8,122 nucleotides of DNA from Hydrogenophaga intermedia (GTDB lineage Bacteria > Pseudomonadota > Gammaproteobacteria > Burkholderiales > Burkholderiaceae_C), in NCBI GenBank assembly GCA_945869245.1, contig CAMBOY010000138.1, forward strand, positions 1 through 8,122, written 5' to 3'. Positions within the stretch are counted from its first letter, which is position 1. Each line of letters begins with the position of its first letter. Of the stretch, positions 1-5,792 are shown piece after piece. A program made the position numbers and the translations under genes. The notes beneath the pieces were generated by a model that did not search any database, was not told the DNA's origin, and worked only from the letters and a program-made list of their open reading frames with translations.

Positions 1-1083
1 GTTGTCGTACAGGGTGATGAGCTCACCCGGTGTGGCGCCTGTGCCGCTGACGGTCGGTGTGGTGTCGTCGGTCACACCGCCGCTGCTCAAGCTGCCCTGC
101 ACCGCCCCCACGTCGTCGAGCACGCTGATGTTGCTTGGCGCCGCCGGGGCGCTGCGGTCTAGGGTGTAGCCGAAGTCGTGCTGGCTCGGGTTGCCTTGTG
201 CATCGAGCGCCTGCGCCCGGAAGGTGTAATTGGCGTCGGCGCCCAGTGCGGGCACCTCAAAGCGCCAAATGCCGTCCGTTCCCACGGTGGCGCTGCCCAG
301 CATGGTGCTGTCCACACTCAGGGTGACCACCTGGCCCGGACGACCGGTGCCCACCAGGGTGGGTGTGCTGTCGTTGCCAGTGCCGCCGTCGGCCACCTGG
401 CCGCTGACGGGGTCTTGGTTGTCCTCGGCCCGGGTAATGGCCACCGGCTGCGCGCGCGTGTCGACCGTGAGGGTTTGCGTGCTGGGCGCACTGCGGTTGC
501 CCGCCGCGTCTTGCGCCACCGCACTCAAGGTGTGTGCGCCATCGGACAGCGCCACCGTGGGTGTGACGCTCCAGCGGCCGTCCGGCCCGACCACCGCACT
601 GCCCAAGATCACGTTGCCGCTGCTCACCACCACCAGATCGCCGGGCTGCGCATTCTGGCCGCTCACGGTGGGGGTGGCGTCGTCGGTCACCCCGCCGCCC
701 GGCACCACGCCTGGCACCGCACCCACGTCATCTGCCACCACAAAAACCACGGCAGCCGGTGCCTCAGTGTCGATGAACACGATCCGCTCACCACTGCGAG
801 GGCCTTCTTGCCCTTCGACGTTTCTGGCGCTCGCTGCGATGCGGTGCTCGCCCGCGCTCAGGGGCTCGGGCAGCTCGAATTGCCACCGACCATTGGCGTC
901 GGCCAGCACGGCGGGCGACTGCGCCACCCCATCGACCCACACAATGACCCAGGTGCCAGGCATGGCGGTGCCCGTGACCACCGGGCGGCTGTCGTCGCTG
1001 GGTTGCTGCTGCTGCAGGGTGCCCTGGATCGGGCCCACGTCGTCGAGCACACTCTGGATCGCTGGCACCGAGGGGCGGGCGTC
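1..1083 (-). repeat. Tandem Ig-like repeats (about 310 bp period) inside the adhesin
   Basis: Three complete units and one cut unit can be read in the protein, beginning near Asp271, Asp375, Asp478 and Asp579, so the period is 101-104 residues. Shared landmarks are Asp-x-x-AP at the boundary, DDVG about 14 residues later, a TDDxTPTVSG-like strand, and GxW(x)F/V before the next boundary. Some sequence is also shared at DNA level: a 17-nt string, cccacgtcgtcgagcac, occurs near 108-124 and near 1034-1050, and gtcgtcggtcac occurs near 66 and near 679. The units resemble the bacterial Ig-like domains of the BapA/SiiE type, whose conserved aspartates bind calcium at domain junctions. Calcium binding here is inferred. 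Confidence 0.8.
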
Positions 1084-1893
1084 CGCCAACAACATCGGCC
1101 AACTCTCCGACCACGAACTGATTTGGGCCTCGTTGACCGCGCGCACCCGGATGTTGCGCACACCGGTTGGCCAGGGCTGATCCGGGGTGAAGGTCCAATT
1201 GCCATTGCTGACGGTGGCTTCGCCCACTTTCTGGTCGCCGTCAAAGATCTCGACCCGGGTCGCCTCGGCCGGCGCGGCGCCGCGCAGGGTGGGCCGCTGA
1301 CCAGCGGCCGCCCCTGGTTCCAACTGCCGCCCACTGAACCACGCTTCACGGATGCTGGCCGCCGCCAGCGGCAGCGCCTGCGCGCTCGAGGCGGCGCTGG
1401 AGCCACCGCCCGCCCCTGCCAGCGCCGCCGCACCAATGCCCGACCACCAGCCGGTCATCGGGAAGGCGCTGGCCACCACCCCACCGAGGGCGGCGTTGCT
1501 GGCGGCGTTGGTGCCCAGTGCGTACAGGCCGCTGACCCCGTCGAGCAAAGAACTGATGCGGAAACCCGGGTCGCCGCTCATGGGCATATAGCCGTACACC
1601 GCGCTGCCTTCGGTCAGGCCCTGCACCGCAGCGGCCGCTTCGTCGCCGTAATAGCCTTCAATCACCAAATGCTCAAACGATTCGGCACTGTCCATCAAGT
1701 CGATGTGCAGGTCGTCACCCTCGCGGCGTCCTTTGATCACGTCGGGCGCAAATCCGGTCGATTTGCGCAGCAATTCGATGCGTTGCAGCTCGGCTGCGCG
1801 GATTTTCAAGACGTTGCGCCCAGAGGCATCGAGTTCAAACCACCGCTCGTCGTTGTCGCGGGTGATGATGCGGACCCTGAAAATTTTGTTCAT
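1..1893 (-). CDS. Large BapA-type Ig-like repeat adhesin, N-terminal part (cut by window edge)
   Basis: The minus-strand frame from the ATG at 1891-1893 stays open for 631 codons to the left edge, so only the N-terminus is present. Residues about 1-100 resemble the prefix-like domain of BapA-type biofilm adhesins: short beta-strand patterns, an EGDDLHI segment near 58-64 and LVIEGYY at 76-82. Residues about 118-170 form a Gly/Ala-rich hydrophobic linker. A degenerate Ig-like module (about 200-270) is followed by tandem Ig-like repeats of about 103 residues, each opening with a DDVG-type motif (284, 388, 490, 593) and a TDD-x-TPTVSG-type strand. There is no cleavable signal peptide, as expected for type I secretion, where the signal is C-terminal. 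Such proteins mediate surface attachment and biofilm formation. A plausible Shine-Dalgarno (AGG within GCAGGCGCAAC) precedes the ATG. Family membership is by pattern recognition; secretion genes and the C-terminus are outside the window. Confidence 0.88.
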   Translation of the reverse strand, partial: MNKIFRVRIITRDNDERWFELDASGRNVLKIRAAELQRIELLRKSTGFAPDVIKGRREGDDLHIDLMDSAESFEHLVIEGYYGDEAAAAVQGLTEGSAVYGYMPMSGDPGFRISSLLDGVSGLYALGTNAASNAALGGVVASAFPMTGWWSGIGAAALAGAGGGSSAASSAQALPLAAASIREAWFSGRQLEPGAAAGQRPTLRGAAPAEATRVEIFDGDQKVGEATVSNGNWTFTPDQPWPTGVRNIRVRAVNEAQISSWSESWPMLLADARPSVPAIQSVLDDVGPIQGTLQQQQPSDDSRPVVTGTAMPGTWVIVWVDGVAQSPAVLADANGRWQFELPEPLSAGEHRIAASARNVEGQEGPRSGERIVFIDTEAPAAVVFVVADDVGAVPGVVPGGGVTDDATPTVSGQNAQPGDLVVVSSGNVILGSAVVGPDGRWSVTPTVALSDGAHTLSAVAQDAAGNRSAPSTQTLTVDTRAQPVAITRAEDNQDPVSGQVADGGTGNDSTPTLVGTGRPGQVVTLSVDSTMLGSATVGTDGIWRFEVPALGADANYTFRAQALDAQGNPSQHDFGYTLDRSAPAAPSNISVLDDVGAVQGSLSSGGVTDDTTPTVSGTGATPGELITLYDN

Positions 1894-2322
1894 GTTGCGC
1901 CTGCTGCAGTGGGATGGGGCACGCCCCTGCGCGCACCACCCGGACCATACGGGGAAATAGCAGGCAATGATATTTAGGCCAGTAGATCTAGCAATTAACC
2001 ATATTTATGAATTTAAGGCCGCGAGCGCCATTTAATGATGATTAGGCGTTACTTTGCTCGTGTTCAGCGGCCTTTGACCCGGCCCTACGAGCCCAATAAG
2101 CCGAAGAATCTGACTCAATATGCGCTAAATCGCACAGAGACTGTCGCGTTTCGTCCACAACCACGGGGGGCGATAGCCAAGAACGGGCATGGTGAGATGA
2201 AAGGGACTGAGGACGCGGTGTCGGTGGCAGGCGTCTGCCTCTAGACTGGGTGTTGGCGCGTGCGGTAGACGGCCCCAGCGGGATGCGCTTGCATGACGCG
2301 GAACGAGGGGAAACACCCCGGA
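1894..2322. other. Gene-free spacer between adhesin and tRNA-Arg
   Basis: No credible gene is seen in these 429 bases. The short open frames on both strands lack a ribosome binding site or codon bias and have low-complexity Arg/Pro-rich translations typical of shadow frames. The stretch holds the adhesin leader (1894 to about 1964), an AT-rich block (about 1965-2045) that stands out from the GC-rich surroundings, and about 270 bases of ordinary composition. Two small hairpins are visible: ggcag/ctgcc at 2226-2239 and gggg/cccc at 2307-2319. The second lies just behind the tRNA but has no T-tract, so neither is called as a terminator. Confidence 0.6.
1971..1998 (-). promoter_or_regulatory. Putative adhesin promoter
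   Basis: On the minus strand TTAATT (1993-1998) and TAAATA (1971-1976) are separated by 16 nt, a passable sigma-70 arrangement that would give a leader of roughly 70 nt before the adhesin ATG. The spacer contains the 8-base palindrome TAGATCTA (1983-1990), which could be an operator half or chance. The surrounding AT-rich block is the only low-GC stretch in the intergenic region. Other boxes in the same block (for example TAAATT near 2010) are possible, so the exact position is uncertain. Confidence 0.35.
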
Positions 2323-2398
2323 TGGCGCGGCTGGCGGGGATCGAACCCACGACCCTTGGCTTCGGAGGCCAATACTCTATCCACTGAGCTACAGCCGC
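2323..2398 (-). tRNA. tRNA-Arg (anticodon CCG)
   Basis: The minus strand folds as a complete cloverleaf. The acceptor stem is GCGGCTG paired with CAGCCGC, the D arm reads GCTCAGTGGATAGAGT, and the anticodon stem TTGGC/GCCAA encloses the loop CTCCGAA, giving anticodon CCG, which reads the Arg codon CGG. The T arm is GTGGG-TTCGATC-CCCGC. The discriminator base is G and the terminal CCA is encoded (2323-2325), for a length of 76 nt. CGG is a used codon in this GC-rich genome. The gene stands alone, divergent from the cytochrome gene. Confidence 0.97.
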
Positions 2399-2410
2399 GC
2401 ACCGTCTTGC

Positions 2411-2416
2411 ATTCTA
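2411..2416 (-). promoter_or_regulatory. Probable -10 box of the tRNA-Arg gene
   Basis: TAGAAT on the minus strand ends 12 nt before the mature 5' end of the tRNA, which suits a short tRNA 5' leader. No good -35 hexamer stands at the usual 16-18 nt spacing; AACCTG (2435-2440) is the nearest candidate and is weak. Confidence 0.45.
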
Positions 2417-2457
2417 CATGGCAGGCTGCGGCGTCAGGTTCACACAGGGCTGCCCGC

Positions 2458-2463
2458 TATAAT
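2458..2463 (+). promoter_or_regulatory. Probable -10 box of the cytochrome gene
   Basis: A perfect TATAAT occurs about 82 nt ahead of the cytochrome start codon, implying transcription from about 2470 and a leader of roughly 75 nt. No consensus -35 element is seen at 17 nt spacing. The leader contains a small stem-loop, CTTCC-GTTT-GGAAG (2501-2514), of unknown importance. Confidence 0.5.
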
Positions 2464-2535
2464 TTTCGGTTGTTTGGTTTTGCGCAAGCGGCCGATGCGT
2501 CTTCCGTTTGGAAGCCCCTTTGATTTTCCCTCCCC

Positions 2536-2541
2536 AGAGGA
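2536..2541 (+). promoter_or_regulatory. Ribosome binding site fixing the cytochrome start
   Basis: AGAGGA lies 4 nt before the ATG at 2546. The frame is also open upstream to a TTG at 2474, but that extension has no Shine-Dalgarno and would put an Arg/Pro-rich stretch ahead of a normal N-terminus. This site therefore decides for 2546. Confidence 0.75.
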
Positions 2542-2545
2542 CACC

Positions 2546-3103
2546 ATGAGCGACAGCGAACACGACTCCCACACTGGCCCCGTCAAAACCCCTATGCAGC
2601 TGCTGTGGCTGTCGCTTTTCTCGTTTGTGGTCCCGGTGTTTGTGATCATCGGCTTGGTGTATTTTGTGACCTCGGCGCCCAAACCTGCGGCGGGTGCGGT
2701 GGACACCGAGATTGCGCTGGCTGAGCGCATCCAACGGGTGGGCACGGTGGAACTGCGCGACGCCAACCGGCCGCTACAAGCCGGCGACGCGGTGTACAAG
2801 GCCCAGTGCGCGGCCTGCCACGACGCGGGACTGGCCGGCGCGCCCAAGCTCGGCGATGCTGGTGCTTGGGGTGCCCGCCTTGGCACGGGCTACGAAGCCC
2901 TGCTGACGTCCGTCCTCAAAGGCAAAGGCGCCATGGGCGCGCAAGGTGGCGGCGCGTTTTCCGATATCGAGATTGGCCGCGCGGTGGTGCATTTGGCCAA
3001 CTCGGCTGGTGGCAAATTTGACATCCCCAACCCACCGGCTGCCGAGGGCGCTGCGGCTGAGGCCGCTCCCGCCGTGGCCGCTCCCGCTGAAGCGGCCAAG
3101 TGA
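2546..3103 (+). CDS. Membrane-anchored monohaem cytochrome c, class I (cytochrome c5 type)
   Basis: The 185-residue protein has a short polar N-terminus, one uncleaved hydrophobic segment at about residues 18-42 that should anchor it in the inner membrane, and a linker followed by a class I cytochrome c domain facing the periplasm. The haem attachment motif CAACH is at 88-92 (Cys88, Cys91, ligand His92). The likely sixth ligand is Met130, in KGKGAMGAQGG, a setting typical of the c5 family. The last 22 or so residues are a Pro/Ala/Glu-rich tail, probably flexible. Such proteins shuttle electrons in the respiratory chain, for instance toward a terminal oxidase; the partner cannot be told from the sequence. 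The gene has its own promoter and a strong terminator, so it appears monocistronic. The start at 2546 is chosen for its Shine-Dalgarno. Confidence 0.92.
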   Translation: MSDSEHDSHTGPVKTPMQLLWLSLFSFVVPVFVIIGLVYFVTSAPKPAAGAVDTEIALAERIQRVGTVELRDANRPLQAGDAVYKAQCAACHDAGLAGAPKLGDAGAWGARLGTGYEALLTSVLKGKGAMGAQGGGAFSDIEIGRAVVHLANSAGGKFDIPNPPAAEGAAAEAAPAVAAPAEAAK

Positions 3104-3119
3104 TCCGTCACGCACCAAC

Positions 3120-3148
3120 AAAAAACCCGCCTCAGGCGGGTTTTTTTT
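3120..3148. terminator. Bidirectional rho-independent terminator between converging genes
   Basis: CCCGCC (3126-3131) and GGCGGG (3135-3140) form a GC-rich stem with a 3-nt loop, tca. The stem is flanked by A6 (3120-3125) and T8 (3141-3148), which can extend the pairing. Read on the plus strand it ends the cytochrome transcript 16 nt after its stop codon. Read on the minus strand it offers GGCGGG followed by T6 and ends the four-gene cluster. The loop is the stop codon of the minus-strand gene at 3132, so its right arm is coding sequence. Confidence 0.92.
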
Positions 3149-3686
3149 GCGCCGCACTGGGGCTGAGCACATAGCCAAAGCGCGCGGGCAGGTCTCGGCG
3201 CATGAGCTCACCCGGTTCTATCTGGTGGCGATCCAGCCAGTCGGACGCCCCCAGCATGTCGGCGCTGTGCACCACGCCCAGCCCCGTGACGCCACTGGCG
3301 TACAACAAGCCCTCTTCGTCGAGCCACCAATCGCAGGGCTCGGCCGGCTCGCCCGTGTGGGTGCTCCAGTGCTCGCCATCGGCTTGCAAGCGCAGCACCC
3401 AGGGCGCCAGCGCCAGTTCCACAAACACGCGCTGAGGGCCGTTCTGAAAATACCAGCAACCGGTGCTGTCGCGGCAGTAGTTGCGGCCAATGAAGGCGAT
3501 CAAACCGGCGTGCTGCAAGCGGCTGCCTTTGGCCTGCGGCCAGGCGCCACGCGCCTGAAATCCGCCGGCGGCCTGGGCGGCATCGTCGCGCAAATACCAT
3601 TCGCCGCGCCCGTCCAGACCGAGCCAGCCACAACACGCCGGCACCATGGGCCATTTGGCCATAGCGGCTTTGACCATGTCATCCAT
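3132..3686 (-). CDS. Conserved hypothetical protein, Trp-rich (possibly DUF2946-type)
   Basis: The protein has 184 residues, no signal peptide and no membrane segment, so it is probably cytoplasmic. It is rich in tryptophan and other aromatic residues. Recognisable stretches are AKWPMVPACCGWLGLD (10-25), FIGRNYCRDSTGCWYFQNGPQRVFVEL (split: FIGRNY at 65-70, WYFQNGPQRVFVEL at 78-91) and the acidic DWWLDEEGLLY (119-129). I recall similar betaproteobacterial proteins being listed as DUF2946 family, but cannot confirm this, and no function is known to me. The ATG at 3684-3686 overlaps the end of the hydrolase gene by 8 nt, with GGAG 9 nt upstream; in-frame Met4 and Met9 are alternatives. It is the last gene of the cluster, and its final codons (KKPA, stop) form part of the terminator stem. 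Confidence 0.78.
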   Translation of the reverse strand: MDDMVKAAMAKWPMVPACCGWLGLDGRGEWYLRDDAAQAAGGFQARGAWPQAKGSRLQHAGLIAFIGRNYCRDSTGCWYFQNGPQRVFVELALAPWVLRLQADGEHWSTHTGEPAEPCDWWLDEEGLLYASGVTGLGVVHSADMLGASDWLDRHQIEPGELMRRDLPARFGYVLSPSAAQKKPA

Positions 3687-4668
3687 GGGCCGGCTCCGGC
3701 ATGGCGTGTGGCGCTAGCCAGCCGCACACCGACTGGGGCATCCAGCGCACATGGCCGCGCCAGCCACTGTCCCAGCTCGGATATCCGACGTGACCTCCGT
3801 GGTGGGTACGCACCAAGACCACGCGAGGCCCAACCTCAGCCGGTGTGGGCAGGGAGTTGGCGGGCACAAACGGATCGTCGCTGGCGTTGAGCGCCAAGGC
3901 GGGCAACACAATCTGGTGCATCACGGGCTTGGCCGAGGCCCGCGTCCAGTAGTCGTCAACACCAGCAAATCCGTGCACCGGCGCGGTGAACGCGTCGTCG
4001 AATTCGCGCAGGGTGGTGGCGCGTTGGGCACGCTGCAGGTCGAACAAGCCCGGGAACTGGCGGTGCTTGGTCAACGCCTTGTATCGCATCGTCTGCAGAA
4101 ACATCGGGGTATAGATCCAGCGACACACGCCGCGCTCCAGCGCTGCGCCGCTGGCCATCAAGTCCAGGGGTGAACACACCGACACGACGGCGCGCACCCG
4201 CCCCACGGCTGCTGGCCCCAAGGTGCCGGCCCACAACAGGAGGGCGTTGCCCCCCAGCGAGATACCGACCGCCAGCAGGGGCTGGCTCGGGTAGCGCTGA
4301 GCGGCCTGTTGCAGCATCCAATCGATTTCCGCGTAATCGCCCGAGTGGTAAGCCCGTGGCGCGTGGTTCATGGCCCCGCCGCAACCGCGGAAATGCGGCA
4401 GCACACAGTCCCAACCGCGCGCCAGCGCCTCAGCCGCTAAGCCCTGGGCGTAGTGGCTGTGGGCGCTGCCTTCTAGCCCATGGAACAGCACCAACAAGGG
4501 TCGGGTGTCGGGCACGGGTGCCCCCGCCCAACTTGCGGTGACGACGTCGCCATCGGGGGTTTGCCAGAGTTCGTGGCGCCAGGCCACTGCTGGGCGCTGC
4601 GACAGCTTGGCTGCCCAGATGGTTTGCAGATGGGGGTTGCGCCAAGGCCGGGGCAATTCAAACCGCAT
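3679..4668 (-). CDS. YheT-family alpha/beta hydrolase
   Basis: The 329-residue protein matches the usual length of the YheT/ABHD1-3 (UPF0017) hydrolases. The family signature RNPHLQTIW is at residues 10-18 and the alpha/beta core starts with LLVLFHGLEGSAHS (58-71). The nucleophile elbow GISLGG places Ser137, the acid is Asp264 or Asp265 in NASDDPFVP, and the base is His293 in THHGGHVGY, so the catalytic triad is complete. Members are presumed carboxylesterases or lipases acting on acyl esters; the natural substrate is unknown. The start at 4668 puts the signature near the N-terminus. The frame is open for another 107 codons upstream, but that part overlaps the NTF2-like gene and looks like a shadow. 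The gene begins 7 nt after the preceding stop codon and overlaps the next gene by 8 nt, suggesting translational coupling. Confidence 0.92.
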   Translation of the reverse strand: MRFELPRPWRNPHLQTIWAAKLSQRPAVAWRHELWQTPDGDVVTASWAGAPVPDTRPLLVLFHGLEGSAHSHYAQGLAAEALARGWDCVLPHFRGCGGAMNHAPRAYHSGDYAEIDWMLQQAAQRYPSQPLLAVGISLGGNALLLWAGTLGPAAVGRVRAVVSVCSPLDLMASGAALERGVCRWIYTPMFLQTMRYKALTKHRQFPGLFDLQRAQRATTLREFDDAFTAPVHGFAGVDDYWTRASAKPVMHQIVLPALALNASDDPFVPANSLPTPAEVGPRVVLVRTHHGGHVGYPSWDSGWRGHVRWMPQSVCGWLAPHAMPEPAHG

Positions 4669-4675
4669 GCTGGTC

Positions 4676-5113
4676 TCAGTGCAGCACCGTGGGCACGCTG
4701 TGCAACTCCATGGGCTCTTCCCGTTGGCCAGGGCTGGCGTGGTGCACCACCATGCGCCAGCCTTCAGGTTGGCGCGCGTACACATTGGTGGCCAGTACCC
4801 AGGCCTTCTGTGGACCGTCGTTGCCCACCAGCTCCACCACCTCAAGCACACTGTGGATCGCCCAGTGCTCGTGTTGGGTTTTGTGCACTTTAGCCAGCCG
4901 CACCCGCACCGGCCCGTTGGACAAGACGGTTTCAAAGGCGTGGCGCACCGCCGCCATACCCAGCAAGCGGGGGCCGCCTGGGTGCACACAGGCGATGTCG
5001 TCGCTGCTGGCCCAACAAGCCATCAGGCGCTCAATGTCGCCGTGTTGCATGGCCTCATAAAAGCTTTGCTCCACATCATCGGGCGAATTCGGCGGAAATG
5101 AGTGCTTGGCCAT
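4676..5113 (-). CDS. NTF2/SnoaL-like family protein
   Basis: The 145-residue protein has the layout of small cone-shaped NTF2-like (SnoaL-like, DUF4440-like) domains. It opens with a helical region containing VEQSFYEAMQHGDIERLMACW (split over 14-34), followed by a DDIACVHPGG turn (38-47). A helix with GMAAVRHAFETVL (52-64) is followed by beta strands ending in YARQPEGWRMVVHHAS (112-127). The fold serves many roles, including isomerases, dehydratases and non-enzymatic ligand binders; nothing here fixes the activity. His44, His125 and His126 could line the pocket, but this is inference. The protein is cytoplasmic by lack of a signal peptide. The ATG follows the stop of the cyclic-nucleotide-binding gene by only 6 nt and has no clear Shine-Dalgarno, so translation is probably coupled. 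Confidence 0.88.
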   Translation of the reverse strand: MAKHSFPPNSPDDVEQSFYEAMQHGDIERLMACWASSDDIACVHPGGPRLLGMAAVRHAFETVLSNGPVRVRLAKVHKTQHEHWAIHSVLEVVELVGNDGPQKAWVLATNVYARQPEGWRMVVHHASPGQREEPMELHSVPTVLH

Positions 5114-5119
5114 GGCCGT

Positions 5120-5686
5120 TTATTGGCGTGGAAGTGGTGGGGTGCGGTTGTTCATGACCAGGTTGAGCTCCTGGCGCAGGGTGCGGTTGATTTGCGCCAG
5201 CGCCTTGACTTTGCGGTTGGTTTCCCGCAGCCGATCGGCCAAGCGTTTGGTCATGGCCAGCAGCAGGCGCGCCGCCACCCGGGGCTCCTCGCGCATCAAG
5301 GCCAACATATTGGGGCGGGTCAAGATGGCGGTCACCACGTCGCCGTCGGCGGTGCAGGTGGCCGACCGCGGGGTGCCGTCGAGCAAGCCCATCTCGCCAA
5401 TGAGCGCGCCGGCGCCCAACACGCTGACCACAATGTCTTCGTCCACCCCGTTGACCTCGCTCGCCACCGAGACCTCGCCCTCCAGCACCAGCAGCATGAA
5501 GTCGTTGTGGACGTCCTCGCCCTCGCGCATGAGCACGGTGCCGTCGGCAATGCGCCGCGGCTGCATATAGTTCACCACGAGGATGGCGTCGTCCAGAGTC
5601 AGCTCCTCCAACGCGGTGGGGGTGATCAACAGCCGGGCGGCCACCTCTTTCGGATCAAGGTCGGGATTTTGCGACAGAGATGTCAT
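5120..5686 (-). CDS. Cyclic-nucleotide-binding domain protein without DNA-binding domain
   Basis: The protein has 188 residues from the ATG at 5686. An N-terminal helical part (about 1-35) leads into a CRP-like beta-barrel (about 40-125). Its phosphate-binding cassette is intact in IGEMGLLDGTPRSATCTA (96-113), with Glu98, Arg107 and Ser108 as the expected ligand contacts. The C-terminus is a long, probably coiled-coil helix (about 130-178, MTKRLADRLRETNRKV and on). The winged helix-turn-helix that CRP/FNR regulators carry after this helix is absent, so a DNA-binding role is unlikely. More probably it senses a cyclic nucleotide and acts by protein contacts. A TTG at 5743 would extend the frame but lies in the terminator T-tract. 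No strong Shine-Dalgarno or promoter is seen in the 55 nt before the start. It is the first gene of the four-gene cluster. Confidence 0.88.
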   Translation of the reverse strand: MTSLSQNPDLDPKEVAARLLITPTALEELTLDDAILVVNYMQPRRIADGTVLMREGEDVHNDFMLLVLEGEVSVASEVNGVDEDIVVSVLGAGALIGEMGLLDGTPRSATCTADGDVVTAILTRPNMLALMREEPRVAARLLLAMTKRLADRLRETNRKVKALAQINRTLRQELNLVMNNRTPPLPRQ

Positions 5687-5741
5687 GGGCAGATTGTGGC
5701 CGATCCCGGCGCTGCCACGCACGCGGGCCGGCAATCGGCAC

Positions 5742-5767
5742 AAAAAAACCGGCCCTGTAGGCCGGTT
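5742..5767 (-). terminator. Terminator of the ATP synthase operon
   Basis: On the minus strand an 8-bp stem, AACCGGCC with GGCCGGTT (5760-5767 and 5747-5754), closes a 5-nt loop and runs into T7 (5742-5748), 23 nt after the atpC stop codon. There is no T-tract on the plus side, so it works in one direction. Confidence 0.9.
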
Positions 5768-5777
5768 CTGTCGGGGC

Positions 5778-5792
5778 GAGCCGCAAGGGCTC
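5778..5792 (-). other. Small stem-loop overlapping the atpC stop codon
   Basis: GAGCC and GGCTC pair over a 5-nt loop, and the stem includes two bases of the atpC stop codon. It stands just ahead of the main terminator hairpin on the transcript. It may protect or trim the 3' end, or be chance in GC-rich DNA. Confidence 0.3.

Noticed and set aside
178..1977. Plus-strand open frame of 599 codons opposite the adhesin
   Set aside because: It is codon-aligned antisense to the adhesin and stays open because the high-GC adhesin codons rarely give stops on the other strand. The translation is low-complexity His/Arg/Gly-rich and there is no Shine-Dalgarno. The known gene atpD produces the same kind of shadow (481 codons).
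2307..2319. GGGG/CCCC hairpin just downstream of tRNA-Arg as its terminator
   Set aside because: The stem is only 4 bp and no T-tract follows on the minus strand.
2035..2350. Small open frames in the adhesin-tRNA spacer (69 codons plus strand, 102 and 63 codons minus strand)
   Set aside because: They have no ribosome binding site or recognisable motif, and the 102-codon frame begins inside the tRNA gene. They are consistent with random open frames.
17..3216. A 15-nt identity, atgagctcacccggt, at 17-31 and 3202-3216
   Set aside because: Both copies encode Pro-Gly-Glu-Leu on the minus strand in unrelated proteins and the flanks share nothing. It is taken as chance, not as a recombination or attachment site.
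4669..4989. Long N-terminal extension of the YheT hydrolase frame
   Set aside because: It overlaps the NTF2-like gene in another frame, and its translation is Cys/Arg/Trp-rich without family similarity. The ATG at 4668 puts the RNPHLQT signature where the family has it.
5120..5743. Longer version of the cyclic-nucleotide-binding gene starting at a TTG at 5743
   Set aside because: The start would lie inside the T-tract of the atp terminator, and the 19 added residues show no family similarity. The ATG at 5686 is preferred.
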